NCBI RefSeq assembly: GCF_016863635.1
Contig: NZ_BOPG01000012.1
Location: 310,001-374,000, forward strand
Reading direction: 5' to 3'
DNA: 64,000 bases
DNA from: Virgisporangium aurantiacum
GTDB taxonomy: Bacteria > Actinomycetota > Actinomycetes > Mycobacteriales > Micromonosporaceae
Below, piece by piece: positions 57,006-64,000 of the stretch. Each line of letters starts with the position of its first letter. The stretch's first letter is position 1. Under the pieces are notes generated by a model. That model searched no databases. It saw only the letters and a program-made list of their open reading frames with translations, and had not been told where the DNA came from. The position numbers were made by a program, and so were the translations under genes.

Positions 57006-58506
57006 CGCGCAGGGCGGCCTTGTCGACCTTGCCGCCGGTGCCGAGCGGGAGTTCCGGGAGCACCACCACGTACTCGGGCCAGTCCTGTTTGGACACTCCG
57101 CTGGCGGCGAGGTGCGCGCGGAGGTCGTCGAGGTCCAGCGGACCGCCGTCGCGGGTCACCAGGTAGGCGCAGGCGCGTTCGCCGAGGATCTCGTCGGGGA
57201 CGCCGACGACGGCGACCTGGGCCACCCGCGGATGGGTGCCGACGGCCGCCTCCATGGCGGGGGCGCTGACGTTGTGACCGCCGCGGATGATGAAGTCGGC
57301 CGCGCGGCCGGCGATCGTGAGCCAACCGTCGTCGTCCAGCGCCGCCAGGTCACCGGTCAGCAGCCAGCCGTCTTCGCGGAACAGGCGGGCGTTCGCGTCG
57401 GGGTCGTCGACGTAGCCGGGCGTGCAGCCTGGACCGCGGACGCCGAGTTGCCCGTCGGCGCCGAACAGGCGTACCTCGGTGCCGGCGACCGGGCGGCCGA
57501 CCGTGCGCAGGCGGCGCTCACGCGCGTCCCGGATGGTGGTGACCGAGATGGGGCCGGCCTCGTTGGAACCGTAGAACTGGAGCACCGAGCACCCGGTGCG
57601 GCGCTCGAACTCGGCGGCGCGCTCGTACGGGACGCGCTCGCCGCCGGTGAACAGCACCCGCAGCGACGACAGGTCCGCGTCCGCCATCGCCGGATGGTTG
57701 AGCAGCATGACGAACTGGCTCGTGACCGCCGCGAGCACGGTGACGCGGTGCTCCTCGATGAGCCGCAGCGTCCCGCCCGCGTCGAACTCCTCCGTGAGCA
57801 CGGTCGGGAAGCCGTACATGGCCGGCACGATGTGCGCGCTCCACAGCCCGAAGCCGTACGGCGCCGGGAGAACGCTCGCCATCACCTCGTCCGGGCCGAA
57901 TCCGGCCGCCGCGGCGGCGAGCGGGCCGAAGTACTTGCGGACGTTCATCGTCTGCCCGACGCACTTGGGCAGCCCGGTGGTGCCCGAGGTGGAGTTGATG
58001 AAGAAGAGGTCGTCCGGGCCGAGTCCCTCCACAGTGGACTGTCCGGAGGGGACGGTGGCGAGATCGAGTTCCAGGTGGCGGACGCCGGCCCGGGCCGCGA
58101 TCTCCTTTCCGGGACGCCCGCGGTGCTCGCGCCGCGTGGCGAGCGCGACGGCGCCGGTGTGCCGCACGACATGCGCCACCTCCGCGTCCCCCGCCCGGGG
58201 GCCGAGCCCGACGGTCACCAGCCCGGCCTTCTGCGCGGCCAGGTACGCGACGTGGGTGAGCGCGCCACCGGTCAGCAGCACGGCCAGCCGGTCGCCGCGC
58301 CGCCAACCTGCGTCGACGTATGCGGTGGCCAGCCGGCTCGACAGGTCGTCGTACTCGCCCCAGGTGAGGGTGGCGTCGGGTGCGTGGAAGGCGATCGCGT
58401 CGGGTGGGTTGCGGCGCACGAGATCCGTGACCGTGCGGGCGTCCCAGTGACCGGCGGCCGTGTGCCGGGCGATCGTCGCGTCGTCGAACTCAGGCACCGG
58501 CGCCAC
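56977..58506 (-). CDS. Acyl-CoA synthetase / AMP-dependent ligase (509 aa)
   Basis: ANL-superfamily enzyme that activates a carboxylic acid to its CoA thioester. The P-loop is FINSTSGTTGLPKCVGQT, the acid-side motif LQFYGSNEAGPISVT, the hinge region TGDLAALDDDGWLTIAGRAAD, and the catalytic lysine is in LPLGTGGKVDKAAL. Presumably it makes the entry CoA ester for the acyl-CoA dehydrogenase/hydratase genes upstream in the same run. Two in-frame GTGs (58506, 58497) are possible starts; both overlap the SDR stop. It contains a TCCACAGTGGAC motif. Confidence 0.9.
   Translation of the reverse strand: MAPVPEFDDATIARHTAAGHWDARTVTDLVRRNPPDAIAFHAPDATLTWGEYDDLSSRLATAYVDAGWRRGDRLAVLLTGGALTHVAYLAAQKAGLVTVGLGPRAGDAEVAHVVRHTGAVALATRREHRGRPGKEIAARAGVRHLELDLATVPSGQSTVEGLGPDDLFFINSTSGTTGLPKCVGQTMNVRKYFGPLAAAAAGFGPDEVMASVLPAPYGFGLWSAHIVPAMYGFPTVLTEEFDAGGTLRLIEEHRVTVLAAVTSQFVMLLNHPAMADADLSSLRVLFTGGERVPYERAAEFERRTGCSVLQFYGSNEAGPISVTTIRDARERRLRTVGRPVAGTEVRLFGADGQLGVRGPGCTPGYVDDPDANARLFREDGWLLTGDLAALDDDGWLTIAGRAADFIIRGGHNVSAPAMEAAVGTHPRVAQVAVVGVPDEILGERACAYLVTRDGGPLDLDDLRAHLAASGVSKQDWPEYVVVLPELPLGTGGKVDKAALRAREAPPAPG
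58028..58039. repeat. Dispersed TCCACWGTGGA motif, copy 6 of 8
   Basis: TCCACAGTGGAC in the ligase gene, read as Ser-Thr-Val-Glu. Confidence 0.8.
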
Positions 58507-59224
58507 CGTCCATCCGGAGCACGGCGCCGGTGGCGAACCGCGCCTCCCGCGAGCCGAGGAAGGCGATCGCGGCGGCGATCTCCTCCGGATCGGCCACCGG
58601 CGGGTCGACCAGCGCGCGGCCGTGGGCGAGCAGGTCCGGGTCGGCGTCCGGCACCGGTCGGATCGCCTGACGCATCGGCGTGTCGATCGAACCGGGGCAC
58701 ACGCACGCGAACCGCACGCCCGCCTTGGCGTACTCGACGGCGAGCGACCGGGTCAGCGCGACCAGCCCGCCCTTGGACGCCGAGTACGCCGCGCCGTACC
58801 GCCAGCCGCGCACGCCGGCCAGCGACGCGACGTTCACCACCGCGCCCCGGCTCTCGATCAGGTGCGGCAACGCCGCCCGGATGACGAGGAACGGCCCGGT
58901 GAGGTTGACGGTCAGCAGCCGGTGCCATTCGCTGAGGTCGACGTCGGTGGTGTGCCCGAACGAGGCGACGCCGGCGGCGTTCACGACCAGGTCGAGGCGG
59001 CCGGCCCATTCGACGACGCTGTCGACCGCCGTCCGGACGGCGGCCTCGTCGGTGACGTCGACCTCGATGTCGAGGCCGGCGGAGCCCAGCCGGTCGCCGA
59101 TGCCGTTCGGCGTGATGTCGGCGCAGGCGACGAGCGCGCCGTCGTTGGCGAGGCGCATCGCGGTCGCCATGCCGAGTCCGGAGCCGGCACCGGTGACGAG
59201 TGCGACCCGTCCGGCGTACCTCAT
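58490..59224 (-). CDS. Short-chain dehydrogenase/reductase (244 aa)
   Basis: Classical SDR: RVALVTGAGSGLGMATAMRL cofactor loop, DLVVNAAGVASFG, AVVNVASLAGVRGWRYGAAYSASKGG with YSASK catalytic residues, FACVCPGSIDTPM and VLRMDGGAGA. In a beta-oxidation-like run it probably acts as a 3-hydroxyacyl-CoA or ring-alcohol dehydrogenase. ATGA overlap with the upstream crotonase stop. Confidence 0.9.
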   Translation of the reverse strand: MRYAGRVALVTGAGSGLGMATAMRLANDGALVACADITPNGIGDRLGSAGLDIEVDVTDEAAVRTAVDSVVEWAGRLDLVVNAAGVASFGHTTDVDLSEWHRLLTVNLTGPFLVIRAALPHLIESRGAVVNVASLAGVRGWRYGAAYSASKGGLVALTRSLAVEYAKAGVRFACVCPGSIDTPMRQAIRPVPDADPDLLAHGRALVDPPVADPEEIAAAIAFLGSREARFATGAVLRMDGGAGA

Positions 59225-60066
59225 TCCTTTGGGCTCCGTTGTGCATCACGCATCGTCCGGGCGTCGTGGCCGGCGAGCGCGTCGATGCCGACCTCGGCGT
59301 TGTGCGCGTGCGCGACGTGGTGCAGCCCGAACACCGAGTCCATGCCGGCGTGCAGGCCCATCAGGTCCTCGGCCTGATTCACCGCGCGCTTGGTGAGGGC
59401 GAGCCCGAGCCGCGGCATCTTCGCGATCCGTCCGGCGATGTCCAGTGTGGACGCTTCGAGGTCGGCCCGCGGCACCACCCGGTTCAACATGCCCAGTTGA
59501 TACGCGCGGGCCGCGTCGACCCGCTCGCCGAGGAACAGGAACTCCTTCGCGAACCGGGGACCCATCACCCACGGGTGGGCGAAGTACTCGACGCCCGGGA
59601 TGCCCATCCGCACCACGGGATCGGCGAAGAACGCGTCGTCGGCCGCCACGACGAGGTCGCAGCACCAGGCGAGCATCAGGCCACCGGCGACGCAGGCGCC
59701 CTGCACGCTCGCGATCGTCGGCTTCGGGATCTCCCGCCAGCGCCGGCACATCCCGAGGTACACCTCGGACTCGCGGGCGTACCGGCTCTCCGCACCCGGC
59801 TTGCCGACGTGGTCCCACCACATGCCGGCCCGGCGCGGGAACGACGTGTCGATGTCGCGCTCCGGGGTGCCGATGTCGTGCCCGGCCGAGAAGTGGTCGC
59901 CGGCGCCGGCGAGCACGATCACCTTGACCGCGTCGTCGTCGCACGCGGTGCGGAACGCGTCGTCGAGCGCGTAGGTCATCGCCGAGTTCTGGGCGTTACG
60001 GTAGCGGGGCCGGTTCATGGTGACCACGGCCACCGGCCCCTCGGTCCGGTACTCCACGACGGTCAT
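59221..60066 (-). CDS. Enoyl-CoA hydratase/isomerase (crotonase) family protein (281 aa)
   Basis: Crotonase fold: VVTMNRPRYRNAQNSAMTYA, the oxyanion segment VLAGAGDHFSAGHDIG, ASVQGACVAGGLMLAWCCDL and PVVRMGIPGVEYFAHPWVMG. An insertion after residue 70 (PERDIDTSFPRRAGMWWDHV) makes it longer than the classical enzyme and fits hydratases that act on bulky or cyclic acyl-CoAs. The exact step is unknown. Overlaps at both ends (ATGA). Confidence 0.88.
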   Translation of the reverse strand: MTVVEYRTEGPVAVVTMNRPRYRNAQNSAMTYALDDAFRTACDDDAVKVIVLAGAGDHFSAGHDIGTPERDIDTSFPRRAGMWWDHVGKPGAESRYARESEVYLGMCRRWREIPKPTIASVQGACVAGGLMLAWCCDLVVAADDAFFADPVVRMGIPGVEYFAHPWVMGPRFAKEFLFLGERVDAARAYQLGMLNRVVPRADLEASTLDIAGRIAKMPRLGLALTKRAVNQAEDLMGLHAGMDSVFGLHHVAHAHNAEVGIDALAGHDARTMRDAQRSPKE

Positions 60067-61055
60067 TGGACCTCCAGGTTCAACGCGCGGGCCAGGCGCG
60101 TGAGGTGTGCGTCGAGGTCGCAGGTGGCGGCCAGCGCCCAGGCCCGCTTGGCGTACAGGTGCAGGTCGTACTCGACGGTGTAGCCGATCGCGCCGTGGCA
60201 CTGGATCGCCCGGCGCGCGACGAACCGCGCGGCGTCGACCGCGGTGACGACGGCGGCGGAGACGTCGCGTTCCCGTGTTCCGGTGGCTGTGGCTGTGGCT
60301 GTGGCGGTGGCCCACGCCGCCGCGTACACCAGCGGTTCGGCGAACTCCAGCTGCAGCAGCGCGTCGGCGAGGTGGTGCTTGACCGCCTGGAAGCTGCCGA
60401 CCGGCACGCCGAACTGCGTCCGCGTCGTCACGTGGTCGACGGTCAGGTCGAGCATCCGCCGGCCGAGCCCGAGCAGTTGCGCGGCGGTGGCGAGGTCGGC
60501 CCGGTCGCGGACGAGCGCCACCAGGTCGGGGTCGTCGGTGACGACCTCGCCGGGCGCGTCGTCGAGCAGCCGGGCCGCGCGCGACCCGTCCACTGTGGAC
60601 ACGTCCGTGCCGGTGACCGGTCGCACCACGGCGGCCGGGCCGGTGAGGTCGAGCACCAGCGACGCCCGGCCCGCCCACGGCACCGGCCCGTCGGCGCGCC
60701 GCACCGCGACCCAGGTGTCGCCGGCCAGCACGCCCGGGGCTTCGAGCCCCGGCCACGCGGCCGCCGCGAACAGGGGTGCGGCCACCGCGGCCGTCTCGGC
60801 AACGGGCAACGGCACCGCCGCGTAGCCCACCTCGATGAGCACCGGCACCAGGTCCACATCGGACAGTCCGAGGCCGCCGTTCTTCTCCGGCACGGCCATC
60901 CCGGGTACACCGAGCTCGATGAGCGCCGCCGCCACACCGTCGACGGGTCCGCCCGTCCACGACGATCGCACCACCGCCGGCGGGCAGGTGTCGGCGAGTA
61001 CCTCTCGGACCGCGTCGCGCAGGGCGAGCTGGTCGTCGGTCAGCGCGAACCGCAT
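60063..61055 (-). CDS. Acyl-CoA dehydrogenase family protein, subunit 1 (330 aa)
   Basis: Shorter-than-usual acyl-CoA dehydrogenase: N-terminal helices FALTDDQLALRDAVREVLAD, GMAVPEKNGGLGLSDVDLVP, and C-terminal DHVTTRTQFGVPVGSFQAVK and IQCHGAIGYTVEYDLHLYAK. The middle beta domain is reduced. Two unlike adjacent subunits are the pattern of heterotetrameric steroid-type dehydrogenases (ChsE1/ChsE2 and relatives), so it probably pairs with the next gene. A (GGCTGT)n microsatellite at 60285-60302 encodes an Ala-Thr repeat in a loop. TGATG junction with subunit 2. Confidence 0.87.
   Translation of the reverse strand: MRFALTDDQLALRDAVREVLADTCPPAVVRSSWTGGPVDGVAAALIELGVPGMAVPEKNGGLGLSDVDLVPVLIEVGYAAVPLPVAETAAVAAPLFAAAAWPGLEAPGVLAGDTWVAVRRADGPVPWAGRASLVLDLTGPAAVVRPVTGTDVSTVDGSRAARLLDDAPGEVVTDDPDLVALVRDRADLATAAQLLGLGRRMLDLTVDHVTTRTQFGVPVGSFQAVKHHLADALLQLEFAEPLVYAAAWATATATATATGTRERDVSAAVVTAVDAARFVARRAIQCHGAIGYTVEYDLHLYAKRAWALAATCDLDAHLTRLARALNLEVQ
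60285..60302. repeat. Hexanucleotide microsatellite in the acyl-CoA dehydrogenase gene
   Basis: GGCTGT repeated three times exactly, with diverged units on both sides; on the minus strand it encodes alternating Ala-Thr (about five pairs). Confidence 0.7.
60588..60600. repeat. Dispersed TCCACWGTGGA motif, copy 7 of 8
   Basis: GTCCACTGTGGAC in acyl-CoA dehydrogenase subunit 1, read as Ser-Thr-Val-Asp. Confidence 0.8.
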
Positions 61056-62200
61056 CACCGGCTCCTGGGCAGCCCGAGCAGGCGCTCGGCCACGATGTTG
61101 CGCTGGATCTCGTTGGTGCCGGCGTAGATCGGACCGCTGAGGCTGAACAGGAACCCGCGCGCCCACGCGTCGTCGCGTTCGGCGTCGGGGCCGAGCAGTT
61201 CCAGCGCCGTCTCGTGCAGGGCGACGTCGAGTTCGGACCAGTGCAGCTTGGTCAGGCTCGACCGGGCACCGGGCGACCGGCCCGCCAGCATGGCGTCGAC
61301 CTCGCGCGCGGTGAACAGTTCGTACGCGCGGGCACCGAGCCAGGCCCGCACCACGCGGTCCCGCAATCGAGGGCCGGCGTTCGTGGAACGGGCCAGGTCG
61401 ACCAACCGCTGTGCCGAGGCCAGGAAGCGGCCGGGCGAGCGCAGCGTCAGCCCGCGTTCCGAGCCCGTGGTGGCCATCGCCACCCGCCAGCCCTCGCCGA
61501 CGCCGCCGAGCACCACGCCGCCCGGCACCGCGTCGTCGGGCAGGAAGGCGTCGTCGAAAAACACCTCCGCGAATCCCTCGTCGCCGTCGAGCCGGCCGAA
61601 CCCGCGCACGGTGACGCCGGGCGTGTCCAGCGGCACGAGCAGATAGGTCAGGCCCTTATGACGCGCCGAGGACGGATCGGTGCGGAACAGGCCGAACAGG
61701 TGGGTGCAGAACGCGCCGCGCGTCGTCCACGTCTTCTGGCCGTTGAGCCGCCAGCCGCCGTCGACCCGTTCGGCGCGACTGGTGATGGACGCCAGGTCGC
61801 TGCCGGCGCCCGGCTCCGACCAGCCCTGGCACCACAGGTCCTCGGCCGCGGCCATCCGCGGCAGGAGAACGTCGCGCTGCTCGTCGGTGCCGAACTCGAA
61901 CAGCGTCGGCGCCAGCAGGAAGATCCCGTTCTGGGTGACGCGTTGCGGCGCGCCCGCCGCGTAGTACTCCTCCTCGAAGACCAGCCACTCCCACAGCGAC
62001 GCGTCGCGCCCGCCGTACGAGTGCGGCCACGACACCACCGCCCACCGCGCCGCGAACAGGTCGCGTTCCCACTCGAGGTGACGGGCGAACCCGTCCCGCG
62101 TGTCGCCCGACGGCAACGACGCGGGCACGTTGGCGCTCAGCCACGCGCGCGCCGAGGCCCGGAACGCGGCCTCGGTGGAGGTGTCGGTCAGATCGATCAC
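61055..62200 (-). CDS. Acyl-CoA dehydrogenase, subunit 2 (381 aa)
   Basis: Full-length acyl-CoA dehydrogenase: WPHSYGGRDASLWEWLVFEE, FAD-side DLWCQGWSEPGAGSDLASI, RAERVDGGWRLNGQKTWTTR and the C-terminal GPIYAGTNEIQRNIVAERLL. The glutamate that acts as base in medium/short-chain enzymes (YEGT) is Ala here (YAGT), so the base must lie elsewhere, as in long-chain, isovaleryl-type or steroid-type enzymes. The GTG at 62200 starts IDLTDTSTEAAF and overlaps the EchA20-like stop. Confidence 0.9.
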   Translation of the reverse strand: MIDLTDTSTEAAFRASARAWLSANVPASLPSGDTRDGFARHLEWERDLFAARWAVVSWPHSYGGRDASLWEWLVFEEEYYAAGAPQRVTQNGIFLLAPTLFEFGTDEQRDVLLPRMAAAEDLWCQGWSEPGAGSDLASITSRAERVDGGWRLNGQKTWTTRGAFCTHLFGLFRTDPSSARHKGLTYLLVPLDTPGVTVRGFGRLDGDEGFAEVFFDDAFLPDDAVPGGVVLGGVGEGWRVAMATTGSERGLTLRSPGRFLASAQRLVDLARSTNAGPRLRDRVVRAWLGARAYELFTAREVDAMLAGRSPGARSSLTKLHWSELDVALHETALELLGPDAERDDAWARGFLFSLSGPIYAGTNEIQRNIVAERLLGLPRSR

Positions 62201-62931
62201 TTGCCGAACTCCTCGCGCACCTTGTCGGCGACGCCCGACAGGTTCAGCTCGAACGTGAACCCCTGCTCGAACCGGTAGCTGCGGCGCACGTCCCACGGGT
62301 CGATCCCGTTGAGCGACTCCTTCGCGGCCCGGATCACGGTCGGGTCCTTGGCGGCGATCTCGCCGGCCACCGCGAACGCCGCGTCACGCAGTTCGGCGCG
62401 CGGCACCACCCGAAGGACCGACCCGTACGCGTGCAGTTCGGCCGCCGTCGCGGTCGCCGACGTGTACATCATCGCCCGCATCCGGTGCTGCGGAACGAGC
62501 CGGGACAGGTGCGTCGCCGCGCCCAGCGCGCCCCGGTCGACCTCGGGCAGCCCGAACGTGGCGTCGTCGCTGGCGACGATGATGTCGGCGTTGCCGACCA
62601 GGCCGATACCGCCGCCGAGGCAGAACCCCTGCACGGCCGCGATCACCGGCACCGGGCACTCGTACACCGCCGCGAACGCGGCCGCGCACCCGCGGTTCAC
62701 GCCGATCAGCGCCGAGAAGTCGGTGGCCGCCTGCAGTTCCTTGATGTCGACGCCGGCGTTGAACCCGCGTCCCTCGGCCCGCAGCACAACGACCCGCACC
62801 GCCGGATCGGCGCCGAGTTCCCCGAGCGCGGACGCCAGCCGGAACCACCCCGCCACCGGCAACGCGTTCACCGGCGGGTTGTCCATGACGACCTCGGCCA
62901 CCCCGAGTTCGTCCACAGTGGACGTGATCAT
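62197..62931 (-). CDS. echA20: EchA20-like crotonase (244 aa)
   Basis: Crotonase closely resembling, from memory, mycobacterial EchA20, the ring-opening hydrolase of steroid C/D-ring (HIP-CoA) catabolism. Shared blocks are LRAEGRGFNAGVDIKE, FCLGGGIGLVGNADIIVAS, DATFGLPEVDRGALGAATHL, SRLVPQHRMR and YRFEQGFTFELNLSGVAD. If the assignment holds, the cluster degrades a hydrindane-type or related bicyclic acid. It is next to two MaoC-fold genes and an IpdF-like SDR. ATGA overlap upstream and GTGA downstream. Close identity has not been computed. Confidence 0.82.
   Translation of the reverse strand: MITSTVDELGVAEVVMDNPPVNALPVAGWFRLASALGELGADPAVRVVVLRAEGRGFNAGVDIKELQAATDFSALIGVNRGCAAAFAAVYECPVPVIAAVQGFCLGGGIGLVGNADIIVASDDATFGLPEVDRGALGAATHLSRLVPQHRMRAMMYTSATATAAELHAYGSVLRVVPRAELRDAAFAVAGEIAAKDPTVIRAAKESLNGIDPWDVRRSYRFEQGFTFELNLSGVADKVREEFGK
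62911..62923. repeat. Dispersed TCCACWGTGGA motif, copy 8 of 8
   Basis: GTCCACAGTGGAC at the start of the EchA20-like gene, read as Ser-Thr-Val-Asp in residues 4-7. Confidence 0.8.
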
Positions 62932-63323
62932 TGACTCTCCCCGACGAAGAAGGTTGCCCAACCGCGTACCGCCAACGTGCCGTCCTGCTTGTGACAGAAC
63001 AGTTCCAGGTCGACCATCGGGTCACCGTCCACCGTGTACTCCCGCTCGACGCGGCCCGAGCACGAGACGGTGTCGCCCGGGAACACCTGCGCGGCGAACC
63101 GGACCTTGAAGCGGCGCACCGCGGCGGCGCCCAGCCAGTCCGTCGCCCACGTCGCCATCAGCCCGGCCTGCAGCATGCCCAGCGACAGCGGCGCCGGCAG
63201 CCCGACCGACGTCGCGAACGGCTCGTCGTGGTGGATCGGGTTGAAGTCGCCCGACGCGCCCTGGTACCTCACGAGATCGGTGCGGGTGAGCGGCCCGACC
63301 ACCAACGGCTCCGGGACGTTCAC
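62928..63323 (-). CDS. MaoC-like hot-dog hydratase, (R)-specific type (131 aa)
   Basis: Hot-dog fold with the hydratase-2 motif YQGASGDFNPIHHDEPFATS, containing the catalytic Asp and His, then LSLGMLQAGLMATWATDWLG. It hydrates a 2-enoyl-CoA. With the next gene upstream it makes a pair of unequal hot-dog proteins like the ChsH1/ChsH2 hydratase of steroid side-chain degradation (inference). The start is a GTG overlapping the FAS1-type gene stop. Confidence 0.88.
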   Translation of the reverse strand: MNVPEPLVVGPLTRTDLVRYQGASGDFNPIHHDEPFATSVGLPAPLSLGMLQAGLMATWATDWLGAAAVRRFKVRFAAQVFPGDTVSCSGRVEREYTVDGDPMVDLELFCHKQDGTLAVRGWATFFVGESQ

Positions 63324-63754
63324 GTCTCCACCCCCGTCAGGGTCGCCGACGCCACGAGGGTGCCGCTTTCGTCGCGGAACTCCGTCACCATCACGGCGAA
63401 CGTGAGCGTCCCGTTGCGGCCCTGCTTCTCGTAGACCTCGGTGATGCGCGAGGTGCCGACGAGTCGTTGCCCGGCGCGCGGCGGCGGGCCGTGGAACACG
63501 AACTCCTGCTCGGCGTGCAGCCCGCGGCTCTGGTCCATCGCGACGGCCGTCCACGGGTCGGATGCCCCGGTCTGCCAGAAGAACGCGGTGGTGAGGAACG
63601 TCGGCGGGATCACGGGTCCGTCGACTGCTGGTTTGTCGCCGAGAGAGGCGACGGAGGACGACCGGACGGCGCGGGCGAATTCCCGTATCTTCCCGGCTTC
63701 CAGGTCCATCACGAACGGTTCACCGGTGGTGCCGACGGCGGCGGAGTCGACCAC
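63320..63754 (-). CDS. FAS1-type dehydratase / MaoC N-terminal-like protein (144 aa)
   Basis: Hot-dog protein of the FAS1_DH type: GEPFVMDLEAGKIREFARAV, VIPPTFLTTAFFWQTGASDP, LHAEQEFVFHGPPPRAG, LTFAVMVTEFRDESG. It lacks the catalytic Asp/His of the partner, as expected for the substrate-binding half of a heterodimeric hydratase. Residues about 33-42 (SVASLGDKPA) are encoded by copy 2 of the 26-bp hairpin repeat, inside an otherwise conserved region. The start is a GTG at 63754 with a GGGGGG box. Confidence 0.82.
   Translation of the reverse strand: MVDSAAVGTTGEPFVMDLEAGKIREFARAVRSSSVASLGDKPAVDGPVIPPTFLTTAFFWQTGASDPWTAVAMDQSRGLHAEQEFVFHGPPPRAGQRLVGTSRITEVYEKQGRNGTLTFAVMVTEFRDESGTLVASATLTGVET
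63627..63652 (-). repeat. 26-bp dispersed hairpin repeat, copy 2
   Basis: On the minus strand: GTCGCC-TCTCTC-GGCGAC followed by AAACCAGC; one base differs from copy 1 (38327-38352). Here it is read as VASLGDKPA, a different frame from copy 1. Confidence 0.8.
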
Positions 63755-63766
63755 GAAGTCCCCCCT

Positions 63767-64000
63767 TCACGGGTGCTGGCTGCTCACCGAGACGACCTCG
63801 CCGACCAGGTAGGACGCGTAGTCGCTCGCGAGGAACACGATGACGTTGGCGACCTCCCACGGCTCGGCCGCGCGGCCGAACGCCTCCCGGGCGGTCAGGT
63901 CGGCGAGGAGGTCGTCGGTGGTGACCTTCGACAGGTGCGGGTGCATCGCGAGGCTCGGCGCCACGGCGTTGATCCGCACGCCCGCCGTCGCGGCCTCGAT
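63767..64000 (-). CDS. ipdF: IpdF-like short-chain dehydrogenase, C-terminal 77 residues (5' end outside window)
   Basis: The frame runs off the right edge. The visible part has GVRINAVAPSLAMHPHLSKV, then AFGRAAEPWEVANVIVFLAS and SYLVGEVVSVSSQHP, the C-terminal third of an SDR. The unusual ending GEVVSVSSQ and AFGRAAEPWEV match what I recall of mycobacterial Rv3559c/IpdF, a hydroxy-acid dehydrogenase of HIP-CoA degradation, consistent with the EchA20-like gene nearby. It ends 12 nt before the FAS1-type gene and belongs to the same run. Confidence 0.8.
   Translation of the reverse strand: MEAATAGVRINAVAPSLAMHPHLSKVTTDDLLADLTAREAFGRAAEPWEVANVIVFLASDYASYLVGEVVSVSSQHP

Overview
The window is very GC-rich, uses many GTG starts and is packed with genes. 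Most adjacent same-strand genes overlap by 1-8 nt (ATGA, GTGA, TGATG junctions). This, plus Actinobacteria-type regulators, LPMO-CBM2 and KstR2-regulon-like steroid genes, points to a saprophytic, soil-type actinomycete. Dispersed DNA motifs seen here remind me of Pseudonocardiales, but that placement is from memory and weak. I see no rRNA, tRNA, CRISPR array or insertion sequence. No gene-free stretch exceeds 300 bases; the longest is the 281-base divergent promoter region at 44323-44603.

Layout. 1-13.6 kb is a mixed region: the 3' end of a LacI regulator, a UBP zinc finger protein, an AlkZ-like winged-helix protein, amidase, aldo/keto reductase, DUF427 protein with a divergent TetR and a 13-bp-arm operator, a hydrolase, a secreted PL1 pectate lyase with a LacI-type operator, a TetR / AurF-like diiron oxygenase / DUF4873 group, a secreted SGNH hydrolase, a secreted trypsin and a PanE-like reductase. 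13.6-15.7 kb is a compact three-gene operon of unrecognised, non-secreted, beta-rich proteins with visibly lower GC in places; it is the best candidate for something undescribed.

15.85-26.5 kb looks like a polysaccharide/sugar-acid utilisation locus. One arm encodes an enolase-superfamily dehydratase, a DHDPS-family aldolase, an SDR and a KDG-type kinase. The divergent arm encodes an IclR regulator, a three-gene sugar ABC importer, a KDPG-type aldolase, a secreted BNR-4 propeller protein resembling PL24/25 ulvan lyases, and a secreted GH16. A symmetric dyad sits between the two arms. After an MFS exporter, 28.0-31.1 kb encodes D-mannonate dehydratase and a GH67 alpha-glucuronidase, so hexuronate can in principle be taken through KDG and KDPG with genes in this window. 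31.3-35.6 kb encodes two secreted multidomain proteins: an unusual GH6 protein and a ricin-domain metalloprotease.

35.65-46.6 kb is a second glycan locus: GH3, LplB/LplC permeases, a large lipoprotein binding protein, YesL and GH42 in one operon, divergent from LacI and a CE7 acetyl esterase, with CGAAA-N-TTTCG operators between. 46.6-48.7 kb is an ArsR-controlled ABC exporter whose operator is a perfect GTACGTAA/TTACGTAC repeat. 48.8-52.6 kb has two degenerate EAL proteins flanking a secreted AA10 LPMO-CBM2.

52.6-64 kb is a catabolic region. A 2-oxoacid:ferredoxin oxidoreductase (gamma, alpha, beta, ferredoxin) has its GntR regulator inside the operon and diverges from a zinc alcohol dehydrogenase. 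Next is a run of at least nine minus-strand genes, most with overlapping junctions: IpdF-like SDR (cut by the edge), two MaoC-fold hydratases, an EchA20-like crotonase, two acyl-CoA dehydrogenases, a second crotonase, an SDR and an acyl-CoA ligase. The EchA20/IpdF likeness suggests degradation of a steroid C/D-ring (HIP-type) or similar alicyclic acid.

Several DNA-level patterns are not explained by the genes: two copies of a 70-bp hairpin element, a dispersed TCCACWGTGGA motif, a 26-bp hairpin repeat read in two different frames, and short tandem duplications that lie across stop codons.
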